From positions 1 to 64,000 of the forward strand of contig NZ_VFEV01000011.1 of NCBI RefSeq assembly GCF_007858275.1: a stretch of DNA of 64,000 nucleotides, read 5' to 3'. A program made the translations under genes and the position numbers. The notes under the pieces are model-generated. The model searched no databases, was not told where the DNA came from, and saw nothing but the letters and a program-made list of their open reading frames with translations. Source of the stretch: Pseudomonas proteolytica (GTDB lineage Bacteria > Pseudomonadota > Gammaproteobacteria > Pseudomonadales > Pseudomonadaceae). Each line of letters starts with the position of its first letter. The stretch's first letter is position 1. Shown here one piece after another: positions 26,874-36,298 of this stretch.

Positions 26874-27181
26874 GAGTATCGGACTCCTTTACGGTAGTAC
26901 TTCATATACACGCCATCTATGAAATCAAAATCAACATATCACCAAGAACAACACAATTGTTTCAGCGAGTGATTGAGGCACATGTAGGACTTACCTTATT
27001 CCAGCGACTCAGCGTTTCCAAACGCCCCTATTGAACGTACCATTTTTTAACAAAGCAGCGCCTTAAACACTTGATCAGTACTTTTTCCCACAACGTTCGG
27101 CAATTCTCAAACCGAAGACACTGGCTTATAGAGCCCCGTCTACTCAGCATGCCCCGGCAAACAACCAAGTAGAAAAGCCCA
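26874..27181. other. Divergent intergenic region
   Basis: The 308 bases between the coiled-coil protein gene and the ABC operon are AT-rich and carry no convincing gene. It should hold divergent promoters. I see no clear operator or sigma-54 site; a minus-strand frame over it, running into the ABC gene, looks like noise. Confidence 0.5.
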
Positions 27182-28108
27182 ATGATCGAAATAACAAATC
27201 TAACAAAAAAAACAGGACAGACGATTGCCATCGACAACTTGACGTTCAGCGTTACCTCCCGGGAATGCCTGGGATTGTTTGGACATGAGGGCGCAGGCAA
27301 AAGCACATTACTCAAATTGCTCTCAGGCGCAATCAAGGCAACTTCCGGCACCATAAAAATACATGACACAAATATCTCAACCCACCCCATAAGAGCGAAA
27401 AAAATAATAGGTTATCAACCTGAAGCGGCACTCGGCCACGGCAACATGACAGTCAAGAACTTCCTCGGTTTCATCGCCGAAGTTCGCGGGCTGCATGGCC
27501 TGCAAAAGCGCAAGATGGTGGATCGGGCAATCACCCGCCTAGAGCTCTGGCGAGTACTTGACTCACCTATCGCCACCCTTCCTGCGGGGCACCAACGCAA
27601 AGTGGCGCTGGCCCAAGCCATCCTGCATGACCCCAGGTTGCTGTTACTCGATGAGCCCACAGCAGGCCTGGACCCCTTGCAAAAGCAAAAGGTCGGGACG
27701 CTCATCCAGTCCCTGGCCGAAGACATGACGGTGATTGTCGCCTCGCGCAATCCCGAAGAGTTCTCGTGTACTTGTCAACGGGCGCTGGTTATGGCCGAGG
27801 GCAGATTGCTGGCCGATGCCCCGGTCAGCGAGCTACAGCGCAGTTCGCACTATTACCAGGCAATCACCCTGGCCGCCGATGCCCCCCTCGACCTGCTGGC
27901 GCTGGCCGTTCTCCCGGGAGTGGCCGGCATAGAGGAAGACCGGCATACCGCCGGCAGCGTGACCGTGCTCGCGATGCCAGGGCAAATCATCTATCCACAC
28001 GTCAATGCCCTGGTCGCCAACCGTCGCTGGAAGATCAATACCTTGAGCCTTGAGCCGGGGCGCCTGAGCGATGTCATCCACCACTTGAGCCAGGAGGCAC
28101 TCAATTGA
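27182..28108 (+). CDS. ABC transporter ATP-binding protein, GldA-like
   Basis: 308 residues, an ABC-2-type ATPase of the GldA/NosF/CcmA class. Walker A FGHEGAGKSTLLKLL (about 34-48), IIGYQPEAALGHGNMTVKNF (Q-loop), a degenerate signature ATLPAGHQRKVALAQAILHD in which LSGG is replaced by LPAG, Walker B LLLLDEPTAGLD, and an ASRNPEE switch where His is absent (Asn instead). The C-terminal extension of 80 residues is usual for GldA. The gene is the first of three; its TGA overlaps the TTG start of the permease. It serves an exporter together with the downstream permease and auxiliary protein. Confidence 0.88.
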   Translation: MIEITNLTKKTGQTIAIDNLTFSVTSRECLGLFGHEGAGKSTLLKLLSGAIKATSGTIKIHDTNISTHPIRAKKIIGYQPEAALGHGNMTVKNFLGFIAEVRGLHGLQKRKMVDRAITRLELWRVLDSPIATLPAGHQRKVALAQAILHDPRLLLLDEPTAGLDPLQKQKVGTLIQSLAEDMTVIVASRNPEEFSCTCQRALVMAEGRLLADAPVSELQRSSHYYQAITLAADAPLDLLALAVLPGVAGIEEDRHTAGSVTVLAMPGQIIYPHVNALVANRRWKINTLSLEPGRLSDVIHHLSQEALN

Positions 28109-28831
28109 AACGTCTACCCGTGATATTCAAGCGGCAACTAAGCAGTTACTTGTCGAGCCCGACCACTTACTTAAGCATCGCGACTTTCTTGATTGCCAAC
28201 ACTGTGCTCGGCTTGTTTGTAGGAAACTTCCTGGAAAAAACTCCGGAAAACTTACACGCTTTTTTTCAGTTCCATCCTTGGCTTTACCTTTTTTTCATTC
28301 CTATTATTTCAACACTGCTTTGGGCAAACGAGCACAAAGACGATGCATTTTGCTTTACAAGCACCCTGCCAGTCTCCGCCCTGGAGCTGACACTGGGAAA
28401 ATTCCTGGCCGCCTGGACACTCTGTGCGCTCACGATTTTATTAAACTTCCCACTGGTCATTACCATAAATTATCTGGGCGTCGCGGACAATTCGACCATC
28501 TTGGCTCAGTCCATCGGGAGTTGGCTACTGGCAGGTGCTTATCTTTCATTCGCCTGCCTCATCTGTGTACTGGCCTATAATCGTCTGATTATTTTTGTGA
28601 TCACACTCGCGCTACTATTTGCAGTAAGCACTGCTATCACTAGTTCTGGATATGTTGGACCATCAGGCGCCCATCTGGCTGATCGATAGTTTGATTTCAC
28701 TCAATCCACAGATACGTTTCAGCTCGATAGATAGCGGCCTTCTGACGCTGCATGACACGTTGTACTTCATAAGCATGATCATTGCGTTCCTCACCGCAAC
28801 CACCCTTACTTTAAATTTCAGGAAAAGCTGA
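28105..28831 (+). pseudogene. ABC-2 permease, GldF-like, interrupted by a frameshift
   Basis: From TTG 28105 (AGGAGG seven bases upstream) the frame encodes six-helix permease sequence (LSSYLSSPTTYLSIATFLIA, FFQFHPWLYLFFIPIISTLL, HKDDAFCFTSTLPVSALEL) up to about residue 178, then reads 17 unrelated residues and stops at 28689. The missing C terminus continues without stops in the +1 frame from 28628 to a TGA at 28829-28831 (LDMLDHQAPIWLIDSLISLN, then FISMIIAFLTATTLTLNF). The whole, at 727 bases, would give about 241 residues, the normal GldF length, if one base were gained. The shift lies between 28621 and 28645, not in a homopolymer. It could be a real mutation, a sequencing error or, least likely, a recoding site. 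Confidence 0.85.
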
Positions 28832-28845
28832 GAAAGGAACCCCCC

Positions 28846-30639
28846 ATGAGGAACCTCATGAACTTCGGCGTGACGTTGATCGTCATCGTCCTGCTTTTTC
28901 TTGCCTTTAACCTGGTTTGGGCACTGAAGCTGCCCAACTACCGCCTGGACCTCTCAGAGAAAAAAATCCATACCCTGTCGCCTTCGACGCAGGCCCTGCT
29001 CGCGGGGCTTGAAACCCCCATGGAGGTGCATTTTTTCAACGCCAGTCACGCCCGCAAGAGTGAAGCATTGAAAAGCCATGGCGCGTACATCGCGCTGCTG
29101 CTCAAAGCCTATGAAGGCGCATCAAACGGCAACATCACGCTGCACCTGATTGACCCTGAGCCCTTTTCAGAGGAGGAGTACCAGGCCGAGTCATTGGGCC
29201 TGGATAGAACGCAGGGGCTGTTCGGGCTCATCGGCACCCGCGCCAACCATGAACCTCAGAAAATCGAACGCTTCGACCCGGCCCAGGCGAACTTCCTGGA
29301 GTATGGGATCAGCCACTTGATCCACAACGTCGCACGCCAGGAACAGCCAGTAATCGGCCTGATCAGCGGCTTAACCGTGGACGGCAGCCGGGATGAACGC
29401 AATCAGCAAATCATACCGCCTTGGCAGTTGCTCAAGGAAATCCGCGCTCAGTTCAATCTGGTGAGCCTGGGCAGCGACATTTCGCGTATCCCCGGGCACA
29501 TCAAGACCTTGATGGTGGTGCAGCCCGCTCGACTACCGGAACAAGCGCTTTTTGCCATTGATCAATTTGTCCTGGCTGGGGGCAAGCTGCTGATGTTTAT
29601 CGACCCCCTGAATGAACCGGGCTCAACCACCGAGAACCCTGGCCAGCAAAACCTGCTCGCCGCATGGGGCGTGCAGGTGCCAGCGAACCAGGTTTTGGCA
29701 GACAGCCTCTACGCAACGCCGGTAGTGGTGGCGAACGGCCAAGCCCCCGTACGCCATCCAGGGGCGCTCACCCTGACCCGAGAATCAATGGCGCAGAGCG
29801 ATATCAGCAGTTGGGGCGTTGACAGGGTGACACTATTGAATTCCGGTACGCTCATGCCCCTGAAAAAAAGCCGCACCACCTTCACTCCCCTGCTCTGGAG
29901 CTCCGAGCGAGCCTATACGTTCGATGGCGCACGCTTCGCCCAACAGGATGGGTTCGACGCCATGCTCAGCGAGGCCGCCATGCGCGGCCGGTCGAGTGTG
30001 ATCGCCGCGCGGATACAGGGACCCGCCTACTCCGCCTTTCCTGACGGCATCAACGGCCAGAAAGCGACGTTGCAAAAAACCGCCAATATCCATGTAGTGC
30101 TAGTTGCCGACACTGACTTGCTCAGTGACCGCGTCTGGCTGGCCGCACGCACTGCCAATGGACACCAAGCGCAGCGTCCGGGCAACGCCAGGTTTGTCTT
30201 CAACACCCTGGATAACCTGGCGGCGCCTGACACACTAAGCGCTATCAGCCCCCGCGCAAGCGACGGGCCACAGCCTGGGTTGCTGGACAGAATGCGCAAC
30301 GAGGCCGCGCAGTCCTACCGGAAAAAAGCCAACCTTCTGGAGCAACGTCTGGACCAGGCAGAAAAGGAGTGGCAGACGCTCAACGCGCCTTTATCGAGGC
30401 TGGGAAGCCAGGCCCTTTCCTCCAATACGCTGTTGCAGGCGCTGAACAAAGAACGCCTGCGCTTGCGCCTGGAACTTCACACCCTGAAGAAGGGAGCCTA
30501 CAAGGACGTCCGGCAGTTGGAGCGCACGGTAGCCCTGCTCACTATCGTCACTGTTCCGTTGATAGTGAGCCTGCTGGGGCTGGGGATTCTCATCTCGCAC
30601 CGACGCCGCCAACATCCACCCGCCGCAGCGTTCTATTGA
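28846..30639 (+). CDS. GldG-like ABC auxiliary protein (ABC_transp_aux)
   Basis: 597 residues. An N-terminal membrane helix (FGVTLIVIVLLFLAFNLVWA, about 7-26) is followed by NYRLDLSEKKIHTLSPSTQA, the hallmark opening of the GldG / DUF4350-like extracytoplasmic domain. QPVIGLISGLTVDG, LMVVQPARLPEQALFAIDQF and GGKLLMFIDPLNEP form its core. A long region (roughly 480-560) is helical and could be a coiled coil, and a second membrane helix lies at the C terminus (VALLTIVTVPLIVSLLGLGI). It is presumed to work at the membrane with the GldA-like ATPase and the broken permease. AGGA lies upstream of ATG 28846. Confidence 0.85.
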   Translation: MRNLMNFGVTLIVIVLLFLAFNLVWALKLPNYRLDLSEKKIHTLSPSTQALLAGLETPMEVHFFNASHARKSEALKSHGAYIALLLKAYEGASNGNITLHLIDPEPFSEEEYQAESLGLDRTQGLFGLIGTRANHEPQKIERFDPAQANFLEYGISHLIHNVARQEQPVIGLISGLTVDGSRDERNQQIIPPWQLLKEIRAQFNLVSLGSDISRIPGHIKTLMVVQPARLPEQALFAIDQFVLAGGKLLMFIDPLNEPGSTTENPGQQNLLAAWGVQVPANQVLADSLYATPVVVANGQAPVRHPGALTLTRESMAQSDISSWGVDRVTLLNSGTLMPLKKSRTTFTPLLWSSERAYTFDGARFAQQDGFDAMLSEAAMRGRSSVIAARIQGPAYSAFPDGINGQKATLQKTANIHVVLVADTDLLSDRVWLAARTANGHQAQRPGNARFVFNTLDNLAAPDTLSAISPRASDGPQPGLLDRMRNEAAQSYRKKANLLEQRLDQAEKEWQTLNAPLSRLGSQALSSNTLLQALNKERLRLRLELHTLKKGAYKDVRQLERTVALLTIVTVPLIVSLLGLGILISHRRRQHPPAAAFY

Positions 30640-30648
30640 GCGTCGCGG

Positions 30649-30957
30649 TCAGCGGCGGGTAATCAAACCCTGGCGCGCTACGCGGGTCAGGTGTCGGATG
30701 AACTCACCGGCATCGTCGGCGTTGGGCGCCTGGATCACCGCCAGGTCAAAGCTGTTCGTGGCAAAGCGCGCCAGGGACTCGCCGTCTTCGACAAACTGGA
30801 TCAAGAAAGCCGAAGGGCGGCCAGTACGGCGGGGCCAGCCATCCAGGTAACGCAATAGCGTCGGTTGGTGCTTGCCGCCAAGCAGGATTTTAGGGTTGCG
30901 CTGAGTGAGGCCCGCAGTGATCGGGGCCAGGCGTACAAGAGGTCGTAGTGCATTCAT
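30649..30957 (-). CDS. Small conserved protein, function unknown
   Basis: 102 residues from ATG 30957; the longer frame begins with a TTG. The sequence includes NPKILLGGKHQPTLLRYLDG, PSAFLIQFVEDGESLARFAT and FDLAVIQAPNADDAGEFIRH, a short alpha/beta pattern, and ends in basic residues. There is no signal peptide or membrane helix. I do not recognise the family. It is convergent with the GldG-like gene, nine bases apart. Confidence 0.7.
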   Translation of the reverse strand: MNALRPLVRLAPITAGLTQRNPKILLGGKHQPTLLRYLDGWPRRTGRPSAFLIQFVEDGESLARFATNSFDLAVIQAPNADDAGEFIRHLTRVARQGLITRR

Positions 30958-31160
30958 CGTGTCGTGTCTCTGCCTCAAAAGTCTGCGGGCAGGTGAGAGG
31001 CAACACCGAACCAGCGCTTTAGCGGTATTTCGAAACCTGGAGCAGGCTTCTGTCGGGGCTGCAGTGAGTCCCTGTGGCGCCCCGCAATTAGCTGTTTAAA
31101 TCGGCGCATGCAGCATCCTAGAGAAGCCGGTGGGGCGGTGTCAAGAATCCCCTACAACGA

Positions 31161-31186
31161 AAAAGGCCCGCACGGGCGGGCCTTTA
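31161..31186 (-). terminator. Terminator of the DoxX gene
   Basis: Stem aaaggcccgc / gcgggccttt (31162-31171 / 31176-31185) with A run to the left, giving a T tail on the minus strand, 18 bases past the DoxX stop. Confidence 0.88.
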
Positions 31187-31203
31187 ACACGTGTGCTGCA
31201 AGA

Positions 31204-31638
31204 TCAATTGGCGATGGCGCGATCGACAGACAGTTTGCCAGCACCTTCGAACAGGACCGCCACCGTGCCGCCCAGCAGCGCCAGGGCGAACTCATAGCCG
31301 TTGTTGGCCATGAACAAACCGTTGCTGATATGCACCGAGAATATCGCCACCAGCGAGACAATCGTCAGACCCAGCGCCGCTGGGCGTGCCAGCAAGCCAA
31401 TGATCAGTGCCAGGCCGGCAAAGAACTCAGTGCCGCCCGACAACAGCGCCATCAGCGTACCTGGGGCCAGGCCGATGCTCTCCATCCACTGCGCCGTGCC
31501 CGCCAGGCCACCACCGCCGAACCAGCCAAAGAGTTTTTGCGAACCGTGGGCGGCAAAGATGATGCCGACGAAAATCCGCAGGACAGTCAAGCCGAAGCCT
31601 GCACGGGTGGATAGAACGTTTCTGATCATTGGGCTCAT
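31204..31638 (-). CDS. DoxX-family membrane protein
   Basis: 144 residues with four membrane helices: LTVLRIFVGIIFAAHGSQKL, APGTLMALLSGGTEFFAGLA, LIIGLLARPAALGLTIVSLV and YEFALALLGGTVAVLFEGAG. The HGSQKLFGWFGG motif is the standard DoxX/SURF4-like feature. Bacterial DoxX proteins are small inner-membrane proteins linked to redox or sulfur metabolism in some species; the role here is not known. AAGGATTATCTAC precedes the ATG. It is an isolated gene with its own terminator. Confidence 0.9.
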   Translation of the reverse strand: MSPMIRNVLSTRAGFGLTVLRIFVGIIFAAHGSQKLFGWFGGGGLAGTAQWMESIGLAPGTLMALLSGGTEFFAGLALIIGLLARPAALGLTIVSLVAIFSVHISNGLFMANNGYEFALALLGGTVAVLFEGAGKLSVDRAIAN

Positions 31639-31741
31639 GTAGATAATCCTTTTCGATGATGGGGTTGGTTGGCCGCTATATTAATCAGTTTATAGAATGA
31701 TAAAAGCCGAAAATAGCGTTAATCAATATCGATTAATTAGA

Positions 31742-33163
31742 TTATTTGCGTGAGACGATCTTGGTCGCCACCGGCTCCAGGGAGTCCCGTTCCCGATCAA
31801 ACGCCAAGTAGTACTTGTTCACGCTATTAACATAGCTGACGCCGCCCATTCCAACCTGCTCCATGGCGATGCGCTCCACCTGGAAGAACCACTGATTGGG
31901 GTTCAACCCCCGACGCCTGGCCTCGGCGCGCATGCCCTGCACCCGTTCCGGGCCCATGTTGTAGGCGGCCAGGACGAACGCCATACGTTCGCGCTCGTTG
32001 AGCTTGGGGCTGGCGAAGAACTTGCGGCGGATCAGCGCCAGGTAGCGCGCCCCTGCCTGCACATTGCTGTCCAGAGTCTGGATATTGTTGACCCCCACAC
32101 GCTGGGCGGCCGACGGGGTGATCTGCATCAGGCCTGTGGGCCCGCTGCCACTTTTCGCGGCGGGATTGAGGGACGATTCCTTGAAGGCCAGGGCCGCCAG
32201 GTTCAGCCAGTCCATGCCCTGTTCCCGGGCATGTTTTTGCAAGACCGGGCGCAGCTTTTCGAGGCGCTGGCGATCGGCCCGTGCCAAGGGATAACGCACT
32301 TGGTAGAGGCGCCGATAGATACGCTGGAACGCTACATCCTGGTCTGACGGGGTCTTGTAGGTTTTCAGGAAGCGGTCGATGCTCGCCCGCAGCATCGACG
32401 CATCCTGGCGCACGAACCAGTACTCCTCACCCGGCTCACTGATCGCCACTTGCTTGTCGAAACGCAACTTGGGCAGGATCTTCGACCAGCGCTCGGCAAT
32501 CGGTCGCTCGACAATGGTCAGGTGGAAGATCCCGGCCTGGACCATCTCCAGCACATCTTCCACCGCCAGGCTGGGGTCCACCCATTCCACCTTGACCGGC
32601 GGCAGCTTGCGCAGCGCCAGCTTCTGGTTGATCTGGTTGACCGCCTCCCCTGCTGCGCTGCCCGTGGTCAGGGCCAGGGTGCGCCCGGACAGTTGCTCCA
32701 ACCGGGTAAACCGCCGCTCGCCCTTGAGACCCACCAGCCACAGCGGCACGTCACTGGCAATCGGGTCACTGCTGCTGATCTTGTGGGCAGCCGTCACATC
32801 CAGCAGCTCACCGGGCGCCACCAGGTCACCTTCGCCACGGGCCAGCGCGCCCAGCAACTGATCCTTGGCCTTGGGAATGATCTTGAGGTTGATTTCCTGG
32901 CCATCGCGGGCGCGGCCATTGAGGTAGTGTTCGAAGGCCCGCAGGCGATGGTACTCGACACCAATTGACTGGCCCTGGACTTCACCGGAGCTGTTGCGAC
33001 TCTGGTTGACCAGCACGCGCAACGTGCGACTGCTGCGGATTTCGGCCAGGTCGCGGACCTTGCCCGGCTTGGTCACTTCCAGCGGCCCGTCCAGACGCGC
33101 GACCGCCGCGTTGGGCAGCAGTAGCGTCAGGCATACCATGAGCAATGCCGAGGGTCGGATCAT
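31742..33163 (-). CDS. MltF-like lytic transglycosylase with solute-binding domain
   Basis: 473 residues from ATG 33163 (GGAGA upstream). A signal peptide (SALLMVCLTLLLPNAAVA) sends it to the periplasm. Residues about 35-280 resemble a bacterial extracellular solute-binding protein family 3 domain (LRVLVNQSRNSSGEVQGQSI, GRTLALTTGSAAGEAVNQIN); residues about 300-460 are an SLT transglycosylase domain with the catalytic Glu in LAFKESSLNPAA and GPTGLMQITPSAAQRVGV and AYNMGPERVQ. MltF combines the same two domains, where the first regulates the second. It cuts the glycan strand of peptidoglycan. I cannot say whether it is MltF itself or a paralogue. Confidence 0.88.
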   Translation of the reverse strand: MIRPSALLMVCLTLLLPNAAVARLDGPLEVTKPGKVRDLAEIRSSRTLRVLVNQSRNSSGEVQGQSIGVEYHRLRAFEHYLNGRARDGQEINLKIIPKAKDQLLGALARGEGDLVAPGELLDVTAAHKISSSDPIASDVPLWLVGLKGERRFTRLEQLSGRTLALTTGSAAGEAVNQINQKLALRKLPPVKVEWVDPSLAVEDVLEMVQAGIFHLTIVERPIAERWSKILPKLRFDKQVAISEPGEEYWFVRQDASMLRASIDRFLKTYKTPSDQDVAFQRIYRRLYQVRYPLARADRQRLEKLRPVLQKHAREQGMDWLNLAALAFKESSLNPAAKSGSGPTGLMQITPSAAQRVGVNNIQTLDSNVQAGARYLALIRRKFFASPKLNERERMAFVLAAYNMGPERVQGMRAEARRRGLNPNQWFFQVERIAMEQVGMGGVSYVNSVNKYYLAFDRERDSLEPVATKIVSRK

Positions 33164-33398
33164 CCGCTCTCCGGAAAGAACAAGGCCCCATGCACCGCGA
33201 AACACGCCACATTGGGGGACAGAAACAGAGCGCCAGAGGCGCAGACTTTGAGCGCAAGGGTGTCACAGCAGCAGGCCTTCGGCCAACCACGGTGTGACTT
33301 GCGACGTTCAAAGACAGCGATAACTCTTTGTAGTTCTTGGCTTTTCTTATAAATCCACAGCTCTGATAGACTTTCCGGCCGCAGGCGGAGATAGCACC

Positions 33399-34205
33399 AT
33401 GCAACTCATTGATATTGGCGTCAACCTGACCAACCCCAGTTTCGACGACAAACACCAGGCCGTGCTCGACCGCGCCTATGCCGCCGGCGTGGGCCAGCTG
33501 GTAGTCACCGGCACCAGCGTGCACGGCAGCGAACAAGCCCTGGAACTGTGCCAGCGCTTGGATCCAAGCGCCCGACGCTTGTTCAGCACCGCGGGCATTC
33601 ACCCCCATAGCGCCAGCGACTGGAATGCCGACAGCGAGCGGCAACTGCGTGACCTGCTCAGCCAGGACCGGGTGCGTGCCGTGGGTGAATGCGGGCTGGA
33701 CTTCAACCGTGACTTCTCACCCCGCCCCCAGCAGGAAAAAGTCCTCGAAGCCCACCTGGCATTGGCCGTCGAACTGCGCTTGCCGGTGTTTCTCCATGAA
33801 CGGGACGCCAACCAGCGCCTGCTGGAGATCCTGCGCGACTACCGCGATCAACTGCCCGCCGCCGTGGTGCACTGCTTCACCGGCGAACAACGCGCACTGT
33901 TCAGCTACCTCGACCTGGACCTGCATATCGGTATCACCGGCTGGATATGTGACGAACGCCGTGGCACACACCTGCACCCGCTTGTCAGGGAAATCCCCCG
34001 GGGCCGCCTGATGCTGGAAAGCGACGCGCCCTACCTGCTACCGCGCACCCTGCGGCCCAAACCGAAGAACGGGCGCAACGAGCCAGCCTACTTGCCGGAG
34101 GTGTTGCGCGAAGTGGCCCTGCACCGCGAAGAAAGCCTGGAAGACCTGGCCCAACACAGCACCGCCTGCTCCCGCGCGTTTTTCGGCCTGCCTGCGTTGG
34201 ATTGA
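33399..34205 (+). CDS. tatD: TatD-family metal-dependent DNase
   Basis: 268 residues. The metal sites of the family are present: [52 protein letters not shown] and LESDAPYL. TatD proteins are Mg-dependent 3'-5' exonucleases that process damaged DNA. The length and the [10 protein letters not shown] opening match true TatD rather than the YcfH or YjjV paralogues. A tcgaaaa-free leader with gaggcggag-like sequence (gcaggcggagatagcacc) precedes the ATG. Confidence 0.92.
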   Translation: MQLIDIGVNLTNPSFDDKHQAVLDRAYAAGVGQLVVTGTSVHGSEQALELCQRLDPSARRLFSTAGIHPHSASDWNADSERQLRDLLSQDRVRAVGECGLDFNRDFSPRPQQEKVLEAHLALAVELRLPVFLHERDANQRLLEILRDYRDQLPAAVVHCFTGEQRALFSYLDLDLHIGITGWICDERRGTHLHPLVREIPRGRLMLESDAPYLLPRTLRPKPKNGRNEPAYLPEVLREVALHREESLEDLAQHSTACSRAFFGLPALD

Positions 34206-34301
34206 CGCGGCGCATTGACCCACATCAACACCCTTTTTCCGAATAGCGGCACAATAATGGCACCTTGCCAAAACTGTTTCCGCTATCAGAGAAAACCTTC
34301 C

Positions 34302-35783
34302 ATGGGTGCCTGGCTTAGCAATATCTCGCTGAAGTACAAATTCTGGGCCGTGAATGCGGTCGCTTTCATCACCACGCTGCTGCTGGTGCTGTATGCCGTG
34401 CACCTTGAGCAACAGGCCCGCAGCCATGCCTCCCAAGCCTCGGCACAAGCCCAGGGGCGCTTGCTCGGCGCATGGCCGGCGGGGCAGCCGCTGCCCAAGG
34501 ACGAGCACTGGCTGGTGTTCCAGCGGGGCCTGGCTCCCGAACTGGCAGACCAGGACCTGTCCGCCCTCAGCGAGGCCAATGGCTGGGTCGAGTTCAACTC
34601 TATGCCGCTGTTCGGCGAAAACCCGTTGCTGGGCGCCGAGGTCATATCCCGCGCCGACGGCCAGCAAATCGCCGTACTGGCGTATGCGCCGAGCCTGAGC
34701 CAGGTGTTTACCGAACGCTTCACCAACTACGCGGTGGCGGTGCTGATCCTGATGCTGGCGATGCTCTGTGCCTCGCAACTGCTGATCCGCTTTTTGCTCG
34801 CCCAACTCAACACCTTGAAAGACGTGATGCTGCACGTAGAAAAAACCGGCGACCTCTCGGCCCGCGTTCCCCTGGCCTGCAAGGACGAAGTCGGGCAGAT
34901 GGCCAGCGCGTTCAACGCCATGCAGGCCGGCTACCAGCGGGTGGTCAGTACCGTGGCGCGCACCGCCAAACTGTTGGACGACGGCGCTGCGCGCCTGGCC
35001 AGCAGCATGAATGAAGTCCAGCACGGCATGCTCGGCCAGCAAAGCGAGACGGACCAGGCAGCCACCGCGATCAATGAAATGACCGCCACCGTGTATCACA
35101 TTGCCCAGCACGCCGGCGCCACACGGGACCTGTCGCAGACCGCCGACACCCTGGCCGGCAGCGGCCAGGAAGTGGTGACCCGGGTCCAGCGTTCGATTGC
35201 CGGATTGTCCACCGGCGTGCAGCAAACCGCCGAGATGATCCAGAAGCTGGCCGAGGACAGTCAGAAGATCAACGGCGTGGTCGGGGTGATCCATAGCATC
35301 GCCGAACAGACCAACCTGCTGGCCCTCAACGCTGCCATCGAAGCCGCCCGCGCCGGGGAGATGGGCCGCGGCTTTGCCGTGGTGGCCGATGAGGTGCGCA
35401 ACCTGGCCAAGCGCGTGCAAAGCTCCACCGATGAGATCACGCGCATGGTCTCGGCCCTGCAGGCCGGCACCCGGGATGCGGTGGATTTTATGCAGGAAAG
35501 CTCGTTCAAGGCCGATGACTGCGTGCAGCAGGCCCAGGAAGCCGGCGCCTCACTCGCGGAAATCACCAGCGCCGTGGCGCAAATGCGCGAGAGCAACACG
35601 CAGATTGCGGTCGCCGCCGAACAGCAAAGCCATGTGGCCGAAGAGATGAACCGTGCGGTGGTGAGCATCCGTGATGTCACAGAAAACACCGTGCAACAGA
35701 CCGTGGACTCTGCGACCACCAGCAACGAACTGGCGACCCTGGCTGGCGAGTTGAGCAAGGCGATCGGTCAACTGAAGTTGTGA
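34302..35783 (+). CDS. Methyl-accepting chemotaxis protein
   Basis: 493 residues. Topology: first membrane helix at residues 15-34 ([20 protein letters not shown]), a short periplasmic sensor of about 115 residues, a second helix ([20 protein letters not shown]), a HAMP domain ([20 protein letters not shown]) and a long cytoplasmic signalling helical hairpin. The CheA/CheW contact tip is complete: [19 protein letters not shown] and [17 protein letters not shown]. No C-terminal pentapeptide tether for CheR is visible. The ligand is unknown. The frame is open from 34215; I took the ATG that starts the hydrophobic region. Confidence 0.93.
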   Translation: MGAWLSNISLKYKFWAVNAVAFITTLLLVLYAVHLEQQARSHASQASAQAQGRLLGAWPAGQPLPKDEHWLVFQRGLAPELADQDLSALSEANGWVEFNSMPLFGENPLLGAEVISRADGQQIAVLAYAPSLSQVFTERFTNYAVAVLILMLAMLCASQLLIRFLLAQLNTLKDVMLHVEKTGDLSARVPLACKDEVGQMASAFNAMQAGYQRVVSTVARTAKLLDDGAARLASSMNEVQHGMLGQQSETDQAATAINEMTATVYHIAQHAGATRDLSQTADTLAGSGQEVVTRVQRSIAGLSTGVQQTAEMIQKLAEDSQKINGVVGVIHSIAEQTNLLALNAAIEAARAGEMGRGFAVVADEVRNLAKRVQSSTDEITRMVSALQAGTRDAVDFMQESSFKADDCVQQAQEAGASLAEITSAVAQMRESNTQIAVAAEQQSHVAEEMNRAVVSIRDVTENTVQQTVDSATTSNELATLAGELSKAIGQLKL

Positions 35784-35928
35784 GGTTTGCCTGCCGTTCA
35801 GCCAACGCTTGCCGTTGGCTGAACCCGTCAATTGGCTATAACCCCCATAGCCAACCCCAATTCGCCGCCCCTGCCCGCCCCACCTAGACTCTGTTCATCG
35901 AGTATCAATGGACAGAGGATTTATAATC

Positions 35929-36291
35929 ATGGGCAAACGTCACCCCAATCTCCCGGCCTGGCAATGGCGCGCCTACCCGCAGAACCATCAGCACCCGACC
36001 AACCTGGTGTTGCACCTGATTGCAGTACCGCTGTTCATCGTCGGGTTTCTGCTGATTGTGTCCGGGGTGTTCAGCCTGAGCTTGGCCAGCTTTGCCATCG
36101 GCGTGGTCGGCGTGTTGGCCGGCCTGGCCCTGCAACGTCATGGCCATAGCCTGGAAGCCCAGGCCAGCGAGCCATTCAGTGATCGTAGGGATGCGGTGCA
36201 ACGCCTGGTGGTCGAGCAGTTCGTGACCTTTCCGCGCTTTGTCCTCAGTGGCCGCTGGTGGCAAGCCTGGCGCCAGCGCCACCACCATTAA
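35929..36291 (+). CDS. Mpo1-like (DUF962) membrane protein
   Basis: 120 residues from ATG 35929. HPTNLVLHLIAVPLFIVGFL, SGVFSLSLASFAIGVVGVLA and GHSLEAQASEPF are the pattern of DUF962/Mpo1-like proteins: two membrane helices with conserved His residues. The yeast member Mpo1 is an Fe-dependent dioxygenase acting on 2-hydroxy fatty acids; bacterial members are uncharacterised. The C terminus is basic and Trp-rich (LSGRWWQAWRQRHHH). It is convergent with the thioesterase gene. Confidence 0.78.
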   Translation: MGKRHPNLPAWQWRAYPQNHQHPTNLVLHLIAVPLFIVGFLLIVSGVFSLSLASFAIGVVGVLAGLALQRHGHSLEAQASEPFSDRRDAVQRLVVEQFVTFPRFVLSGRWWQAWRQRHHH

Positions 36292-36298
36292 GGCGGGC

